Shown here: positions 45,801 through 59,994 of the stretch, piece by piece
How the letters are laid out: each line of letters opens with the position of its first letter
Numbering within the stretch: position 1 is the stretch's first letter
Assembly: GCA_963971535.1 (NCBI GenBank)
Contig: OZ020589.1
Span: 53,253,188-53,317,187 of the forward strand
DNA: 64,000 bases
Direction of reading: 5' to 3'
Source of the DNA: Notolepis coatsorum
Taxonomy: Eukaryota > Chordata > Actinopteri > Aulopiformes > Paralepididae
The notes under the pieces: generated by a model
Database searches by the model: none
Seen by the model: only the letters and a program-made list of their open reading frames with translations
What the model was told of the DNA's origin: nothing
Translations under genes and position numbers: made by a program

Positions 45801-48800
45801 GTTTATCATTATTACTGTCATCAACTGTAGTTTATCTGTATTACTGTCATCAACTGTAGTTTATCATTATTACTGTCATCAACTGTAGTTTATCTGTATT
45901 ACTGTCATCAACTGTAGTTTATCTGTATTACTGTCATCAACTGTAGTTTATCATTATTACTGTCATCAACTGTAGTTTATCTGTATTACTGTCATCAACT
46001 GTAGTTTATCTGTATTACTGTCATCAACTGTAGTTTATCATTATTACTGTCATCAACTGTAGTTTATCATTATTACTGTGATCAACTGTAGTTTATCATT
46101 ATTACTGTCATCAACTGTAGTTTATCATTATTACTGTCATCAACTGTAGTTTATCTTTATTACTGTCATCAACTGTAGTTTATCTGTATTACTGTCAGCA
46201 ACTGTAGTTTATCATTATTACTGTCATCAACTGTAGTTTATCATTATTACTGTCATCAACTGTAGTTTATCATTATTACTGTCATCAACTGTAGTTTATC
46301 ATTGTTACTGTCATCAACTGTAGTTTATCTGTATTACTGTCATCAACTGTAGTTTATTTTTATTACTGTGATCAACTGTAGTTTATCTGTATTACTGTCA
46401 TCAACTGTAGTTTATCATTATTACTGTCATCAACTGTAGTTTATCTGTATTACTGTCATCAACTGTAGTTTATCATTATTACTGTCATCAACTGTAGTTT
46501 ATCATTATTACTGTCATCAACTGTAGTTTATCATTATTACTGTCATCAACTGTAGTTTATCTGTATTACTGTCATCAACTGTAGTTTATCATTATTACTG
46601 TCATCAACTGTAGTTTATCTGTATTACTGTCATCAACTGTAGTTTATCTGTATTACTGTCATCGACTGTAGTTTATCATTATTACTGTCATCAACTGTAG
46701 TTTATCTGTATTACTGTCATCAACTGTAGTTTATCTGTATTACTGTCATCAACTGTAGTTTATCATTATTACTGTCATCAACTGTAGTTTATCATTATTA
46801 CTGTCATCAACTGTAGTTTATCTGTATTACTGTCATCAACTGTAGTTTATCATTATTACTGTCATCAACTGTAGTTTATCATTATTACTGTCATCAACTG
46901 TAGTTTATCATTATTACTGTCATCAACTGTAGTTTATCTGTATTACTGTCATCAACTGTAGTTTATCTGTATTACTGTCATCAACTGTAGTTTATCATTA
47001 TTACTGTCATCAACTGTAGTTTATCTGTATTACTGTCATCAACTGTAGTTTATCTGTATTACTGTCATCAACTGTAGTTTATCTTTATATCTATCATCAA
47101 CTGTAGTTTATCATTATTACTGTCATCAACTGTAGTTTATCTGTATTACTGTCATCAATTGTAGTTTATCTGTATTACTGTCATCAACTGCAGTTTATCT
47201 GTATTACTGTCATCAACTGTAGTTTATCATTATTACTGTCATCAACTGTAGTTTATCTGTATTACTGTCATCAACTGTAGTTTATCTGTATTACTGTCAT
47301 CAACTGTAGTTTATCTGTATTACTGTCATCAACTGTAGTTTATCTTTATTACTGTCATCAACTGTAGTTTATCATTATTACTGTCATCAACTGTAGTTTA
47401 TCTGTATTACTGTCATCGACTGTAGTTTATCTTTATTACTGTCATCAACTGTAGTTTATCATTATTACTGTCATCAACTGTAGTTTATCTGTATTACTGT
47501 CATCGACTGTAGTTTATCTTTATTACTGTCATCAACTGTAGTTTATCATTATTACTGTCATCGACTGTAGTTTATCATTATTACTGTCATCAACTGTAGT
47601 TTATCATTATTACTGTCATCAACTGTAGTTTATCTGTATTACTGTCATCGACTGTAGTTTATCTTTATTACTGTCATCAACTGTAGTTTATCATTATTAC
47701 TGTCATCGACTGTAGGTTATCATTATTACTGTCATCAACTGTAGTTTATCATTATTACTGTCATCAACTGTAGTTTATCTGTATTACTGTCATCGACTGT
47801 AGTTTATCATTATTACTGTCATCAACTGTAGTTTATCATTATTACTGTCATCAACTGTAGTTTATCTGTATTACTGTCATCAACTGTAGTTTATCATTAT
47901 TACTGTCATCAACTGTAGGTTAAATGCATTAGTGTCATCAACTGTAGTTTATCATTATTACTGTAATCAACTGTAGTTTATCTGTATTACTGTCATCAAC
48001 TGTAGTTTATCTGTATTACTGTCATCAACTGTAGTTTATCATTATTACTGTCATCAACTGTAGTTTATCTGTATTACTGTCATCAACTGTAGTTGATCTG
48101 TATTACTGTCATCAACTGTAGTTTATCTGTATTACTGTCATCAACTGTAGTTTATCATTATTACTGTCATCAACTGTAGTTTATCTGTATTACTGTCATC
48201 AACTGTAGTTTATCTGTATTACTGTCATCAACTGTAGTTTATCTGTATTACTGTCATCAACTGTAGTTTATCTGTATTACTGTGATCAACTTTAGTTTAT
48301 CTGTATTACTGTCATCAACTGTAGTTTATCATTATTACTGTCATCAACTGTAGTTTATCTGTATTACTGTCATCAACTGTAGTTTATAATTATTACTGTC
48401 ATCAACTGTAGTTTATCATTATTACTGTCATCAACTGTAGTTTATCTGTATTACTGTCATCAACTGTAGTTTATCATTATTACTGTCATCAACTGTAGTT
48501 TATCTGTATTACTGTCATCAACTGTAGTTTATCATTATTACTGTCATCAACTGTAGTTTATCTGTATTACTGTCATCAACTGTAGTTTATCTGTATTACT
48601 GTCATCGACTGTAGTTTATCATTATTACTGTCATCAACTGTAGTTTATCTGTATTACTGTCATCAACTGTAGTTTATCTGTATTACTGTCATCAACTGTA
48701 GTTTAAATTCATTAGTGTGATCAACTGTAGTTTAAATGCATTAGTGTCATCAACTGTAGTTTATCTGTATTACTGTCATCAACTGTAGTTTATCTGTATT

Positions 48801-51800
48801 ACTGTCATCAACTGTAGTTTATCATTATTACTGTCATCGACTGTAGTTTATCTGTGTTACTGTCATCAACTGTAGTTTATCATTATTACTGTCATCAACT
48901 GTAGTTTATCTGTATTACTGTCATCAACTGTAGTTTATCATTATTACTGTCATCAACTGTAGTTTATCTGTATTACTGTCATCAACTGTAGTTTATCTGT
49001 ATTACTGTCATCAACTGTAGTTTATCTGTATTACTGTCATCAACTGTAGTTTATCTGTATTACTGTCATCAACTGTAGTTTAAATGCATTAGTGTCATCA
49101 ACTGTAGTTTATCATTATTACTGTCATCAACTGTAGTTTATCTGTATTACTGTCATCAACTGTAGTTTATCATTATTACTGTCATCAACTGTAGTTTATC
49201 ATTATTACTGTCATCAACTGTAGTTTATCTGTATTACTGTCATCAACTGTAGTTTATTTGTATTACTGTGATCAACTGTAGTTTATCTTATTACTGTGAT
49301 CAACTGTAGTTTATCTGTATTACTGTCATCAACTGTAGTTTATCTGTATTACTGTCATCAACTGTAGTTTATCATTATTACTGTCATCAACTGTAGTTTA
49401 TCATTATTACTGTCATCAACTGTAGTTTATCTGTATTACTGTCATCAACTGTAGTTTATCATTATTACTGTCATCAACTGTAGTTTATCTGTATTACTGT
49501 CATCAACTGTAGTTTATCTGTATTACTGTCATCAACTGTAGTTTATCATTATTACTGTCATCAACTGTAGTTTATCTGTATTACTGTCATCAACTGTAGT
49601 TTATCTGTATTACTGTCATCAACTGTAGTTTATCATTATTACTGTCATCAACTGTAGTTTATCATTATTACTGTGATCAACTGTAGTTTATCATTATTAC
49701 TGTCATCAACTGTAGTTTATCATTATTACTGTCATCAACTGTAGTTTATCTTTATTACTGTGATCAACTGTAGTTTACTGTATTACTGTCATCAACTGTA
49801 CTTTATCTGTATTACTGTCATCAACTGTAGTTTATCATTATTACTGTCATCAACTGTAGTTTATCATTATTACTGTCATCAACTGTAGTTTATCTGTATT
49901 ACTGTCATCAACTGTAGTTTATCATTATTACTGTCATCAACTGTAGTTTATCATTATTACTGTCATCAACTGTAGTTTATCATTATTACTGTCATCAACT
50001 GTAGTTTATCATTATTACTGTCATCAACTGTAGTTTATCTGTATTACTGTCATCAACTGTAGTTTATTTGTATTACTGTGATCAACTGTAGTTTATCTGT
50101 ATTACTGTCATCAACTGTAGTTTATCTGTATTACTGTCATCAACTGTAGTTTATCATTATTACTGTCATCAACTGTAGTTTATCATTATTACTGTCATCA
50201 ACTGTAGTTTATCTGTATTACTGTCATCAACTGTAGTTTATCATTATTACTGTCATCAACTGTAGTTTATCTGTATTACTGTCATCAACTGTAGTTTATC
50301 TGTATTACTGTCATCAACTGTAGTTTATCTGTATTACTGTCATCAACTGTAGTTTATCTGTATTACTGTCATCAACTGTAGTTTATCATTATTACTGTCA
50401 TCAACTGTAGTTTATCATTATTACTGTCATCAACTGTAGTTTATCTGTATTACTGTCATCAACTATAGTTTATCATTATTACTGTCATCAACTGTAGTTT
50501 ATCTGTATTACTGTCATCAACTGTAGTTTATCTGTATTACTGTCATCAACTGTAGTTTATCATTATTACTGTCATCAACTGTAGTTTATCTGTATTACTG
50601 TCATCAACTGTAGTTTATCTGTATTACTGTCATCAACTCTAGTTTATCTTTATATCTATCATCAACTGTAGTTTATCATTATTACTGTCATCAACTGTAG
50701 TTTATCTGTATAACTGTCATCAACTGTAGTTTATCTGTATTACTGTCATCAACTGCAGTTTATCTGTATTACTGTCATCAACTGTAGTTTATCATTATTA
50801 CTGTCATCAACTGTAGTTTATCTGTATTACTGTCATCAACTGTAGTTTATCTGTATTACTGTCATCAACTGTAGTTTATCTGTATTACTGTCATCAACTG
50901 TAGTTTATCTTTATTACTGTCATCAACTGTAGTTTATCATTATTACTGTCATCAACTGTAGTTTATCTGTATTACTGTCATCGACTGTAGTTTATCTTTA
51001 TTACTGTCATCAACTGTAGTTTATCTGTATTACTGTCATCAACTGTAGTTTATCATTATTACTGTCATCAACTGTAGTTTATCTGTATTACTGTCATCAA
51101 CTGTAGTTTATCTGTATTACTGTCATCAACTGTAGTTTATCATTATTACTGTCATCAACTGTAGTTTATCATTATTACTGTGATCAACTGTAGTTTATCA
51201 TTATTACTGTCATCAACTGTAGTTTATCATTATTACTGTCATCAACTGTAGTTTATCTTTATTACTGTGATCAACTGTAGTTTACTGTATTACTGTCATC
51301 AACTGTACTTTATCTGTATTACTGTCATCAACTGTAGTTTATCATTATTACTGTCATCAACTGTAGTTTATCATTATTACTGTCATCAACTGTAGTTTAT
51401 CTGTATTACTGTCATCAACTGTAGTTTATCATTATTACTGTCATCAACTGTAGTTTATCATTATTACTGTCATCAACTGTAGTTTATCATTATTACTGTC
51501 ATCAACTGTAGTTTATCATTATTACTGTCATCAACTGTAGTTTATCTGTATTACTGTCATCAACTGTAGTTTATTTTTATTACTGTGATCAACTGTAGTT
51601 TATCTGTATTACTGTCATCAACTGTAGTTTATCTGTATTACTGTCATCAACTGTAGTTTATCATTATTACTGTCATCAACTGTAGTTTATCATTATTACT
51701 GTCATCAACTGTAGTTTATCTGTATTACTGTCATCAACTGTAGTTTATCATTATTACTGTCATCAACTGTAGTTTATCTGTATTACTGTCATCAACTGTA

Positions 51801-54122
51801 GTTTATCTGTATTACTGTCATCAACTGTAGTTTATCTGTATTACTGTCATCAACTGTAGTTTATCTGTATTACTGTCATCAACTGTAGTTTATCATTATT
51901 ACTGTCATCAACTGTAGTTTATCATTATTACTGTCATCAACTGTAGTTTATCTGTATTACTGTCATCAACTATAGTTTATCATTATTACTGTCATCAACT
52001 GTAGTTTATCTGTATTACTGTCATCAACTGTAGTTTATCTGTATTACTGTCATCAACTGTAGTTTATCATTATTACTGTCATCAACTGTAGTTTATCTGT
52101 ATTACTGTCATCAACTGTAGTTTATCTGTATTACTGTCATCAACTCTAGTTTATCTTTATATCTATCATCAACTGTAGTTTATCATTATTACTGTCATCA
52201 ACTGTAGTTTATCTGTATTACTGTCATCAACTGTAGTTTATCTGTATTACTGTCATCAACTGCAGTTTATCTGTATTACTGTCATCAACTGTAGTTTATC
52301 ATTATTACTGTCATCAACTGTAGTTTATCTGTATTACTGTCATCAACTGTAGTTTATCTGTATTACTGTCATCAACTGTAGTTTATCTGTATTACTGTCA
52401 TCAACTGTAGTTTATCTTTATTACTGTCATCAACTGTAGTTTATCATTATTACTGTCATCAACTGTAGTTTATCTGTATTACTGTCATCGACTGTAGTTT
52501 ATCTTTATTACTGTCATCAACTGTAGTTTATCATTATTACTGTCATCAACTGTAGTTTATCATTATTACTGTCATCAACTGTATTTTATCTGTATTACTG
52601 TCATCGACTGTAGTTTATCTTTATTACTGTCATCAACTGTAGTTTATCATTATTACTGTCATCGACTGTAGTTTATCATTATTACTGTCATCAACTGTAG
52701 TTTATCATTATTACTGTCATCAACTGTAGTTTATCTGTATTACTGTCATCGACTGTAGTTTATCTTTATTACTGTCATCAACTGTAGTTTATCATTATTA
52801 CTGTCATCGACTGTAGGTTATCATTATTACTGTCATCAACTGTAGTTTATCATTATTACTGTCAGCAACTGTAGTTTATCTGTATTACTGTCATCGACTG
52901 TAGTTTATCATTATTACTGTCATCAACTGTAGTTTATCATTATTACTGTCATCAACTGTAGTTTATCTGTATTACTGTCATCAACTGTAGTTTATCATTA
53001 TTACTGTCATCAACTGTAGTTTATCTGTATTACTGTCATCAACTGTAGTTTATCATTATTACTGTCATCAACTGTAGTTTATCTGTATTACTGTCATCAA
53101 CTGTAGTTTATCATTATTACTGTCATCAACTGTAGTTTATCTGTATTACTGTCATCAACTGTAGTTTATCATTATTACTGTCATCAACTGTAGTTTATCT
53201 GTATTACTGTCATCAACTGTAGTTTATCATTATTACTGTCATCAACTGTAGTTTATCTGTATTACTGTCATCAACTGTAGTTTAAATTCATTAGTGTGAT
53301 CAACTGTAGTTTAAATGCATTAGTGTCATCAACTGTAGTTTATCTGTATTACTGTCATCAACTGTAGTTTATCTGTATTACTGTCATCAACTGTAGTTTA
53401 TCATTATTACTGTCATCGACTGTAGTTTATCTGTGTTACTGTCATCAACTGTAGTTTATCATTATTACTGTCATCAACTGTAGTTTATCTGTATTACTGT
53501 CATCAACTGTAGTTTATCATTATTACTGTCATCAACTGTAGTTTATCTGTATTACTGTCATCAACTGTAGTTTATCTGTATTACTGTCATCAACTGTAGT
53601 TTATCTGTATTACTGTCATCAACTGTAGTTTATCTGTATTACTGTCATCAACTGTAGTTTAAATGCATTAGTGTCATCAACTGTAGTTTATCATTATTAC
53701 TGTCATCAACTGTAGTTTATCTGTATTACTGTCATCAACTGTAGTTTATCATTATTACTGTCATCAACTGTAGTTTATCATTATTACTGTGATCAACTGT
53801 AGTTTATCATTATTACTGTCATCAACTGTAGTTTATCATTATTACTGTCATCAACTGTAGTTTATCTTTATTACTGTGATCAACTGTAGTTTACTGTATT
53901 ACTGTCATCAACTGTACTTTATCTGTATTACTGTCATCAACTGTAGTTTATCATTATTACTGTCATCAACTGTAGTTTATCATTATTACTGTCATCAACT
54001 GTAGTTTATCTGTATTACTGTCATCAACTGTAGTTTATCATTATTACTGTCATCAACTGTAGTTTATCATTATTACTGTCATCAACTGTAGTTTATCATT
54101 ATTACTGTCATCAACTGTAGTT
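42837..54122. repeat. 29-bp minisatellite, block 9 (longest, 11.3 kb)
   Basis: About 389 units without any foreign insertion. The rare unit TTTATCTTTATATCTATC marks higher-order repeats at 43,431, 45,345, 47,085, 50,650 and 52,157. The offsets are 1,914, 1,740, 3,565 and 1,507 bp, which equal 66 units, 60 units, 121 units of 29 plus two of 28, and 51 units of 29 plus one of 28. CAACTCTAG next to the marker links the copies at 50,650, 52,157 and 57,170. Confidence 0.97.
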
Positions 54123-56521
54123 CAAGTTTCTTTAATAGTTGTCATACAGAAGTACAGAATACTTTTGTACAAAATGCTTCTTACTGTTGCGCTCCAGAGA
54201 CTGTGCATGACAAGATAAGTATGAAATAAAAACATAGTAAAAATTAGAAGAAAAAAAAAGAGGTCACAGTGTTCAGTTTAGACATATGTACAATGTTCGT
54301 AGACGTAGTTACCATACAATATACAATACTGTGCAGTGTACTAATATACAATACTATATAGTGCAAGGCATAAATGGACGAGGTGCAGTTTAGGTACAAT
54401 TCACAGTAGGTGTACGAGTTGTAGTGCAAATCCTTTATCAATAAATATAAAGTGTAAGTGTGTTTGTGTGATCTAAGTGTGGAGAGTGGGTGCTGCAGTG
54501 TGTTGTTTGTTTGAGTGAGTGTGTGTGTGCGTGTGGGTGTGTGTGCTGTGTGCATTTGATGGTTGTTGCATAGTGATTATTGTTCGTTTAGCGATTATTG
54601 TTCGTTTAGCAGCCTGATGGCCTGGGGATAGAAGCTCCTTCTGAGTCTTTCTGTGCTCGCCATAAGACTCCGGTATCGCTTGCCTGACGGCAGCAGTTCA
54701 AAGAGGCAGTTGTTCGGGTGGCTCGAGTCCTTAATAATTCTCTTAGCCTTCCCCTTGCACCGCTTGTTGTAAATGTTCTGGAGGGTGGGAAGCCCCCCTC
54801 TAATTGTGCGTTCGGCTGAACGTGTCACTCTTTGTAGTCTGCTACGGTCTTGTGCAGTGCTATTCCCAAACCAGGAGGTGATGTTGCCGGTCAGGATGCT
54901 CTCTATTGTACATGAGTAGAAGTTCCTAAGGATCTTCTGGCTGACTTGGAACTTCCTTAGGCGCCTGAGGAAGTAGAGGCGTTGTCGTGCCTTCTTCACA
55001 ACACTGTCAATGTGTGTGGTCCATGACAAGTCCTCGGATATGTGGGCTCCGAGGTACTTGAAACTGTTCACTCTCTCAACTGGTGCCCCGTCGATGCTGA
55101 GGGGGCTGTAGTCCTTGACCCCCGACCTCCTGAAGTCCACAATCATCTCTTTTGTTTTGCTGACGTTCAGGGAGAGGCAGTTCTCCTGACACCACTGTGA
55201 CAGGTTCTCTACCTCTTCCAGGTAGGCCCTTTCGTCGTTGGCAGAGATCAGGCCCACCACTACTGTGTCATCAGCAAATTTGATGATGGTGTTGTTGTTC
55301 CGCTGTGCTACGCAGTCATGTGTGTACAGGGAGTAGAGGAGGGGGCTCAGAACACAGCCCTGGGGGGCCCCTATGTTGAGCGTGATGGATGAGGAGGTGC
55401 AGTTGCCGGCTCTTACCACCTGGGGTCTGCCCGTCAGGAAGTCCAGGACCCACTGGCACAGGTCATAGTTCAAGCCCAGGTCCCTGAGCTTGGCTATGAG
55501 TTTGGAGGGGACTATGGTATTGAATGCTGAGCTGTAGTCGATGAACAGCATTCTCACATAGTTCCCCTTCCTCTTGTCCAGATGTGATGCTGCTGTGTGC
55601 AGCACATGGGCTATGGCGTCCTCCGTGGACCTGTTGGGGCGATATGCAAATTGCAGAGGGTCCAGGTTGATGGGGAGGGAGGAACAGATGTAGCCCTTCA
55701 CTAGCTTCTCAAAGCACTTCATGGCTATGGAGGTGAGGGCTACAGGGCGGTAGTCGTTGAGGCAAGCGGGCGTAGATTTTTTGGGTACAGGGATGATGGT
55801 GGACTTCTTCAGACAGGTGGGGATGACGGCCTGTTCCAAGGACAGGTTGAAGATGTCAGTGAAAACCGGGGCCAGTTGGTCGGCACAGACTTTTAGGACG
55901 CGGCCGGGGATGCCGTCCGGTCCTGCTGCCTTCCTGATATCCACTTTTTTAAAGATCCGTCTCACCTCATGCTCTGTTACCCTGAACACTGAGTCTCCAT
56001 CAGCAGACCCCCCCCCCCCCATTGCCGTGGTTTGTAGGCTGGTGTTGTTATTCACAGCCTCAAACCTCGCATAGAAGGAGTTGAGATCATTTGCTAAGGA
56101 GATGTCACTGTTCAGTTTGAGGGGGGTTCCTTTGTAGTCTGTCATTGTTCTGAGGCCCTGCCACATGCCTCTAGAGTCAGCCTGTTCAAACTGAAGTTCA
56201 ACTTTATCCCTGTAACGCCGTTTTGCCTCTATTACTGCTCTCCTGACGTTGTATCTTGCCATCTTGTGTTCTTCCATGTTGCCTGTCACCAGCCCGGTGT
56301 TGTATGCTGATGTGCGCACTTTCAGAGCCTCACGGACGGATTTGTCTACCCAGGGCTTTTGATTTGGGTAGATATTAATTTTGGTGGTGGGGATTATTAC
56401 TTCTACCTGAGTACAGACATAGTCAATCACCGTTTCGGTGTATTCGTTAATATTGGCTGTGTTATCACGGAGTACACTCCATTCTGTGCTTCCCAGCACT
56501 GCTTGGAGTGACTCTACTGAC
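54123..56521 (-). mobile_element. L2-group LINE, 5'-truncated, with long open frame
   Basis: 2.4 kb on the minus strand, inserted in the array with a 5-bp target duplication TAGTT (54118-54122 and 56522-56526). The 3' UTR (54123-54594) includes a GT-rich stretch (54500-54550) and ends in AAGAAACTTGAA, one and a half of the heptamers that the nested copy at 25203-26185 carries in four. The 5' end is cut within ORF2, before the endonuclease. Confidence 0.92.
54595..56499 (-). CDS. L2/Rex1-group LINE ORF2, linker plus reverse transcriptase
   Basis: 634 uninterrupted residues. Residues 1-190 are the linker between endonuclease and reverse transcriptase (NQKPWVDKSVREALKVR, KRRYRDKVELQF). The reverse transcriptase runs from AAGPDGIPGRVLK (about 191) through NDYRPVALTS (about 248), FIDYSSAFNT (catalytic Asp 321), GAPQGCVLSPLLYSLYTHDC (about 378-396) and FADDTVVVG (catalytic pair 410-411). 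The C-terminal region has KKARQRLYFLRRLRKF and LLPSGKRYRS. A GGGGSADG stretch (about 161) corresponds to a C run on the plus strand. The Met at 56499 is probably internal: a full element would have an apurinic-type endonuclease upstream. All catalytic residues are kept, so the copy is young. Confidence 0.92.
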   Translation of the reverse strand: MLGSTEWSVLRDNTANINEYTETVIDYVCTQVEVIIPTTKINIYPNQKPWVDKSVREALKVRTSAYNTGLVTGNMEEHKMARYNVRRAVIEAKRRYRDKVELQFEQADSRGMWQGLRTMTDYKGTPLKLNSDISLANDLNSFYARFEAVNNNTSLQTTAMGGGGSADGDSVFRVTEHEVRRIFKKVDIRKAAGPDGIPGRVLKVCADQLAPVFTDIFNLSLEQAVIPTCLKKSTIIPVPKKSTPACLNDYRPVALTSIAMKCFEKLVKGYICSSLPINLDPLQFAYRPNRSTEDAIAHVLHTAASHLDKRKGNYVRMLFIDYSSAFNTIVPSKLIAKLRDLGLNYDLCQWVLDFLTGRPQVVRAGNCTSSSITLNIGAPQGCVLSPLLYSLYTHDCVAQRNNNTIIKFADDTVVVGLISANDERAYLEEVENLSQWCQENCLSLNVSKTKEMIVDFRRSGVKDYSPLSIDGAPVERVNSFKYLGAHISEDLSWTTHIDSVVKKARQRLYFLRRLRKFQVSQKILRNFYSCTIESILTGNITSWFGNSTAQDRSRLQRVTRSAERTIRGGLPTLQNIYNKRCKGKAKRIIKDSSHPNNCLFELLPSGKRYRSLMASTERLRRSFYPQAIRLLNEQ

Positions 56522-58448
56522 TAGTTTATCATTATTACTGTCATCAACTGTAGTTTATCTGTATTACTGTCATCAACTGTAGTTTATTTTTATTACTGTG
56601 ATCAACTGTAGTTTATCTGTATTACTGTCATCAACTGTAGTTTATCTGTATTACTGTCATCAACTGTAGTTTATCATTATTACTGTCATCAACTGTAGTT
56701 TATCATTATTACTGTCATCAACTGTAGTTTATCTGTATTACTGTCATCAACTGTAGTTTATCATTATTACTGTCATCAACTGTAGTTTATCTGTATTACT
56801 GTCATCAACTGTAGTTTATCTGTATTACTGTCATCAACTGTAGTTTATCTGTATTACTGTCATCAACTGTAGTTTATCTGTATTACTGTCATCAACTGTA
56901 GTTTATCATTATTACTGTCATCAACTGTAGTTTATCATTATTACTGTCATCAACTGTAGTTTATCTGTATTACTGTCATCAACTATAGTTTATCATTATT
57001 ACTGTCATCAACTGTAGTTTATCTGTATTACTGTCATCAACTGTAGTTTATCTGTATTACTGTCATCAACTGTAGTTTATCATTATTACTGTCATCAACT
57101 GTAGTTTATCTGTATTACTGTCATCAACTGTAGTTTATCTGTATTACTGTCATCAACTCTAGTTTATCTTTATATCTATCATCAACTGTAGTTTATCATT
57201 ATTACTGTCATCAACTGTAGTTTATCTGTATTACTGTCATCAACTGTAGTTTATCTGTATTACTGTCATCAACTGCAGTTTATCTGTATTACTGTCATCA
57301 ACTGTAGTTTATCATTATTACTGTCATCAACTGTAGTTTATCTGTATTACTGTCATCAACTGTAGTTTATCTGTATTACTGTCATCAACTGTAGTTTATC
57401 TGTATTACTGTCATCAACTGTAGTTTATCTTTATTACTGTCATCAACTGTAGTTTATCATTATTACTGTCATCAACTGTAGTTTATCTGTATTACTGTCA
57501 TCGACTGTAGTTTATCTTTATTACTGTCATCAACTGTAGTTTATCATTATTACTGTCATCAACTGTAGTTTATCATTATTACTGTCATCAACTGTAGTTT
57601 ATCTGTATTACTGTCATCGACTGTAGTTTATCTTTATTACTGTCATCAACTGTAGTTTATCATTATTACTGTCATCGACTGTAGTTTATCATTATTACTG
57701 TCATCAACTGTAGTTTATCATTATTACTGTCATCAACTGTAGTTTATCTGTATTACTGTCATCGACTGTAGTTTATCTTTATTACTGTCATCAACTGTAG
57801 TTTATCATTATTACTGTCATCGACTGTAGGTTATCATTATTACTGTCATCAACTGTAGTTTATCATTATTACTGTCATCAACTGTAGTTTATCTGTATTA
57901 CTGTCATCGACTGTAGTTTATCATTATTACTGTCATCAACTGTAGTTTATCATTATTACTGTCATCAACTGTAGTTTATCTGTATTACTGTCATCAACTG
58001 TAGTTTATCATTATTACTGTCATCAACTGTAGTTTATCTGTATTACTGTCATCAACTGTAGTTTATCATTATTACTGTCATCAACTGTAGTTTATCTGTA
58101 TTACTGTCATCAACTGTAGTTTATCATTATTACTGTCATCAACTGTAGTTTATCTGTATTACTGTCATCAACTGTAGTTTATCATTATTACTGTCATCAA
58201 CTGTAGTTTATCTGTATTACTGTCATCAACTGTAGTTTATCATTATTACTGTCATCAACTGTAGTTTATCTGTATTACTGTCATCAGTATTACTATCATC
58301 AACTGTAGTTTATCTGTATTACTGTCATCAACTGTAGTTTATCATTATTACTGTCATCGACTGTAGTTTATCTGTATTACTGTCATCAACTGTAGTTTAT
58401 CATTATTACTGTCATCAACTGTAGTTTATCTGTATTACTGTCATCAAC
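56522..58448. repeat. 29-bp minisatellite, block 10
   Basis: About 66 units with the marker unit at 57,170 and a CATCGACTG-rich cassette at 57,420-57,970. Its last 190 bases match those before BEL copy 1 (34,441-34,627) almost base for base, including the junction unit GTCATCAGTATTACT. Confidence 0.97.
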
Positions 58449-59885
58449 TGTTGTAACTAGGGGTACAATTCCCTGACTGTATTACTAGATATGATACTTA
58501 CTACCACTACCTTTGTACTTAATATTCGGCCACCCAGTACACGGCATAAATATATTATCATGAACACTCTCACGTAGATGAAACGGATCCAACACAAATG
58601 TACGAATTAGAAACAGGTCTTTATTTCCTACACAGCGATGGTGTGTAGAATAAGCACTTAGTCACTTAATTACATTTATGAATTGAAATAGTATGCACTT
58701 TTATGGCAAGGAGTATTCGTCGGTATATCAATAGAAAATGTCCAATCTCTGAAGGCGCAGGTGGTAAATATACGACCTGGAATAGTTAAGGAATAACAGC
58801 AATGATACTTTAATGATTATACTAGATACACTAGAGGGGGTTAATCCGGTCGCTTGTAAGCCGACAGGAGTAGGAGGGGGGGGGGGGGGTAGAATCCGGC
58901 TGCCTCGTCCGGCCAAGGGTATCCCAGGTGAACCCACTGTAGTGCCGTTCAATGCGCCGGCGATCCTTGGACCACAGATGAAAGCAGGTGGACTCTTTGT
59001 GGGCCGGCTCTCTCCGGTCCACGGGGGAGAGACGTGAAGAGACCTCGTCTTGCAGAGCGTCTCCTCACCTTGCGTCCTCTCCAGGGGGGGGGGTTCCAAC
59101 ACACGGCAGTGTCGGGGGTCTTTATCCATGGAATAATCAAAGTATCCAAAGCATAATCCGTGCCTGGGAAGGCGGGCTGTCGTCGGTAGAATAATCCGGT
59201 ATACAGGTCCACTCGCTCGTCGGCTCTGGGGCTCCTCGGGTGCAGCTTCACATAGGGTCAACCACCCTGGGTAAGCAGCCAGTTCTCTGCCCGAAACGAT
59301 GGGGTACTGACTACGGTAGTATTCTCACCGCACGAAGCACTATATATTAACAGACTATTATTAGCTTAATAGACTACGTCCAACTCGACGATATAGTGCC
59401 AAATATGACTATTCAAATATTAATATACACGATGTCTCAATACCGATGGTAGGCCGAACTTGGCCTTACTCCCACACGTGGCGTCGCGGGGAGGCTTTAC
59501 GTCTGTGACTCTATTGGAGGGTAAGAAACTGGACTGAAAAGAAAGTCCTACTTTAGTAGCGCAGTATATATACGCACTATGAACAAATAGTCCCATTAGT
59601 GGTGCGGTAGCCAAATTCCTACGCGGAACTAGGACTTGTTCGTACATGTCGAGCGGTACGTTTGAACTGGGTCTGAGGGGCATGGCAGCCTGGCACCAAG
59701 GTCTCGACCAATAGTAGAATGGAGACTATTATGGGATGTTCAGTAGGCTAGAATGGATATTCAATGCATATTGTACAAGGAATATACAAGGGATATCAGG
59801 GAATATTTAGAGAATATACAAATACAATTAAATATATATATATAAATAAATATATATATTCGGTTTAATCTGGCCCTTCACAACA
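58449..59885 (-). repeat. 3' LTR of BEL copy 2
   Basis: Bounded by TGT...ACA and about 1,437 bp long. It differs from the LTRs of copy 1 mainly in G-run length. Confidence 0.9.
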
Positions 59886-59994
59886 GCCACCCCCTGAATA
59901 GGTCCCAGACCTAATCAGTTAAACAGAGACAGATTAATCGCGTTGTCTATTTACACATAAGGGTTTGCTGTAGGGGTCAGTCAACTTCACAAAG

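Noticed and set aside
211-58448. CRISPR-like array (29-bp repeats)
   Set aside because: The units abut directly with no unique spacers, and the setting (LINEs, BEL element, 5S-like module) is animal.
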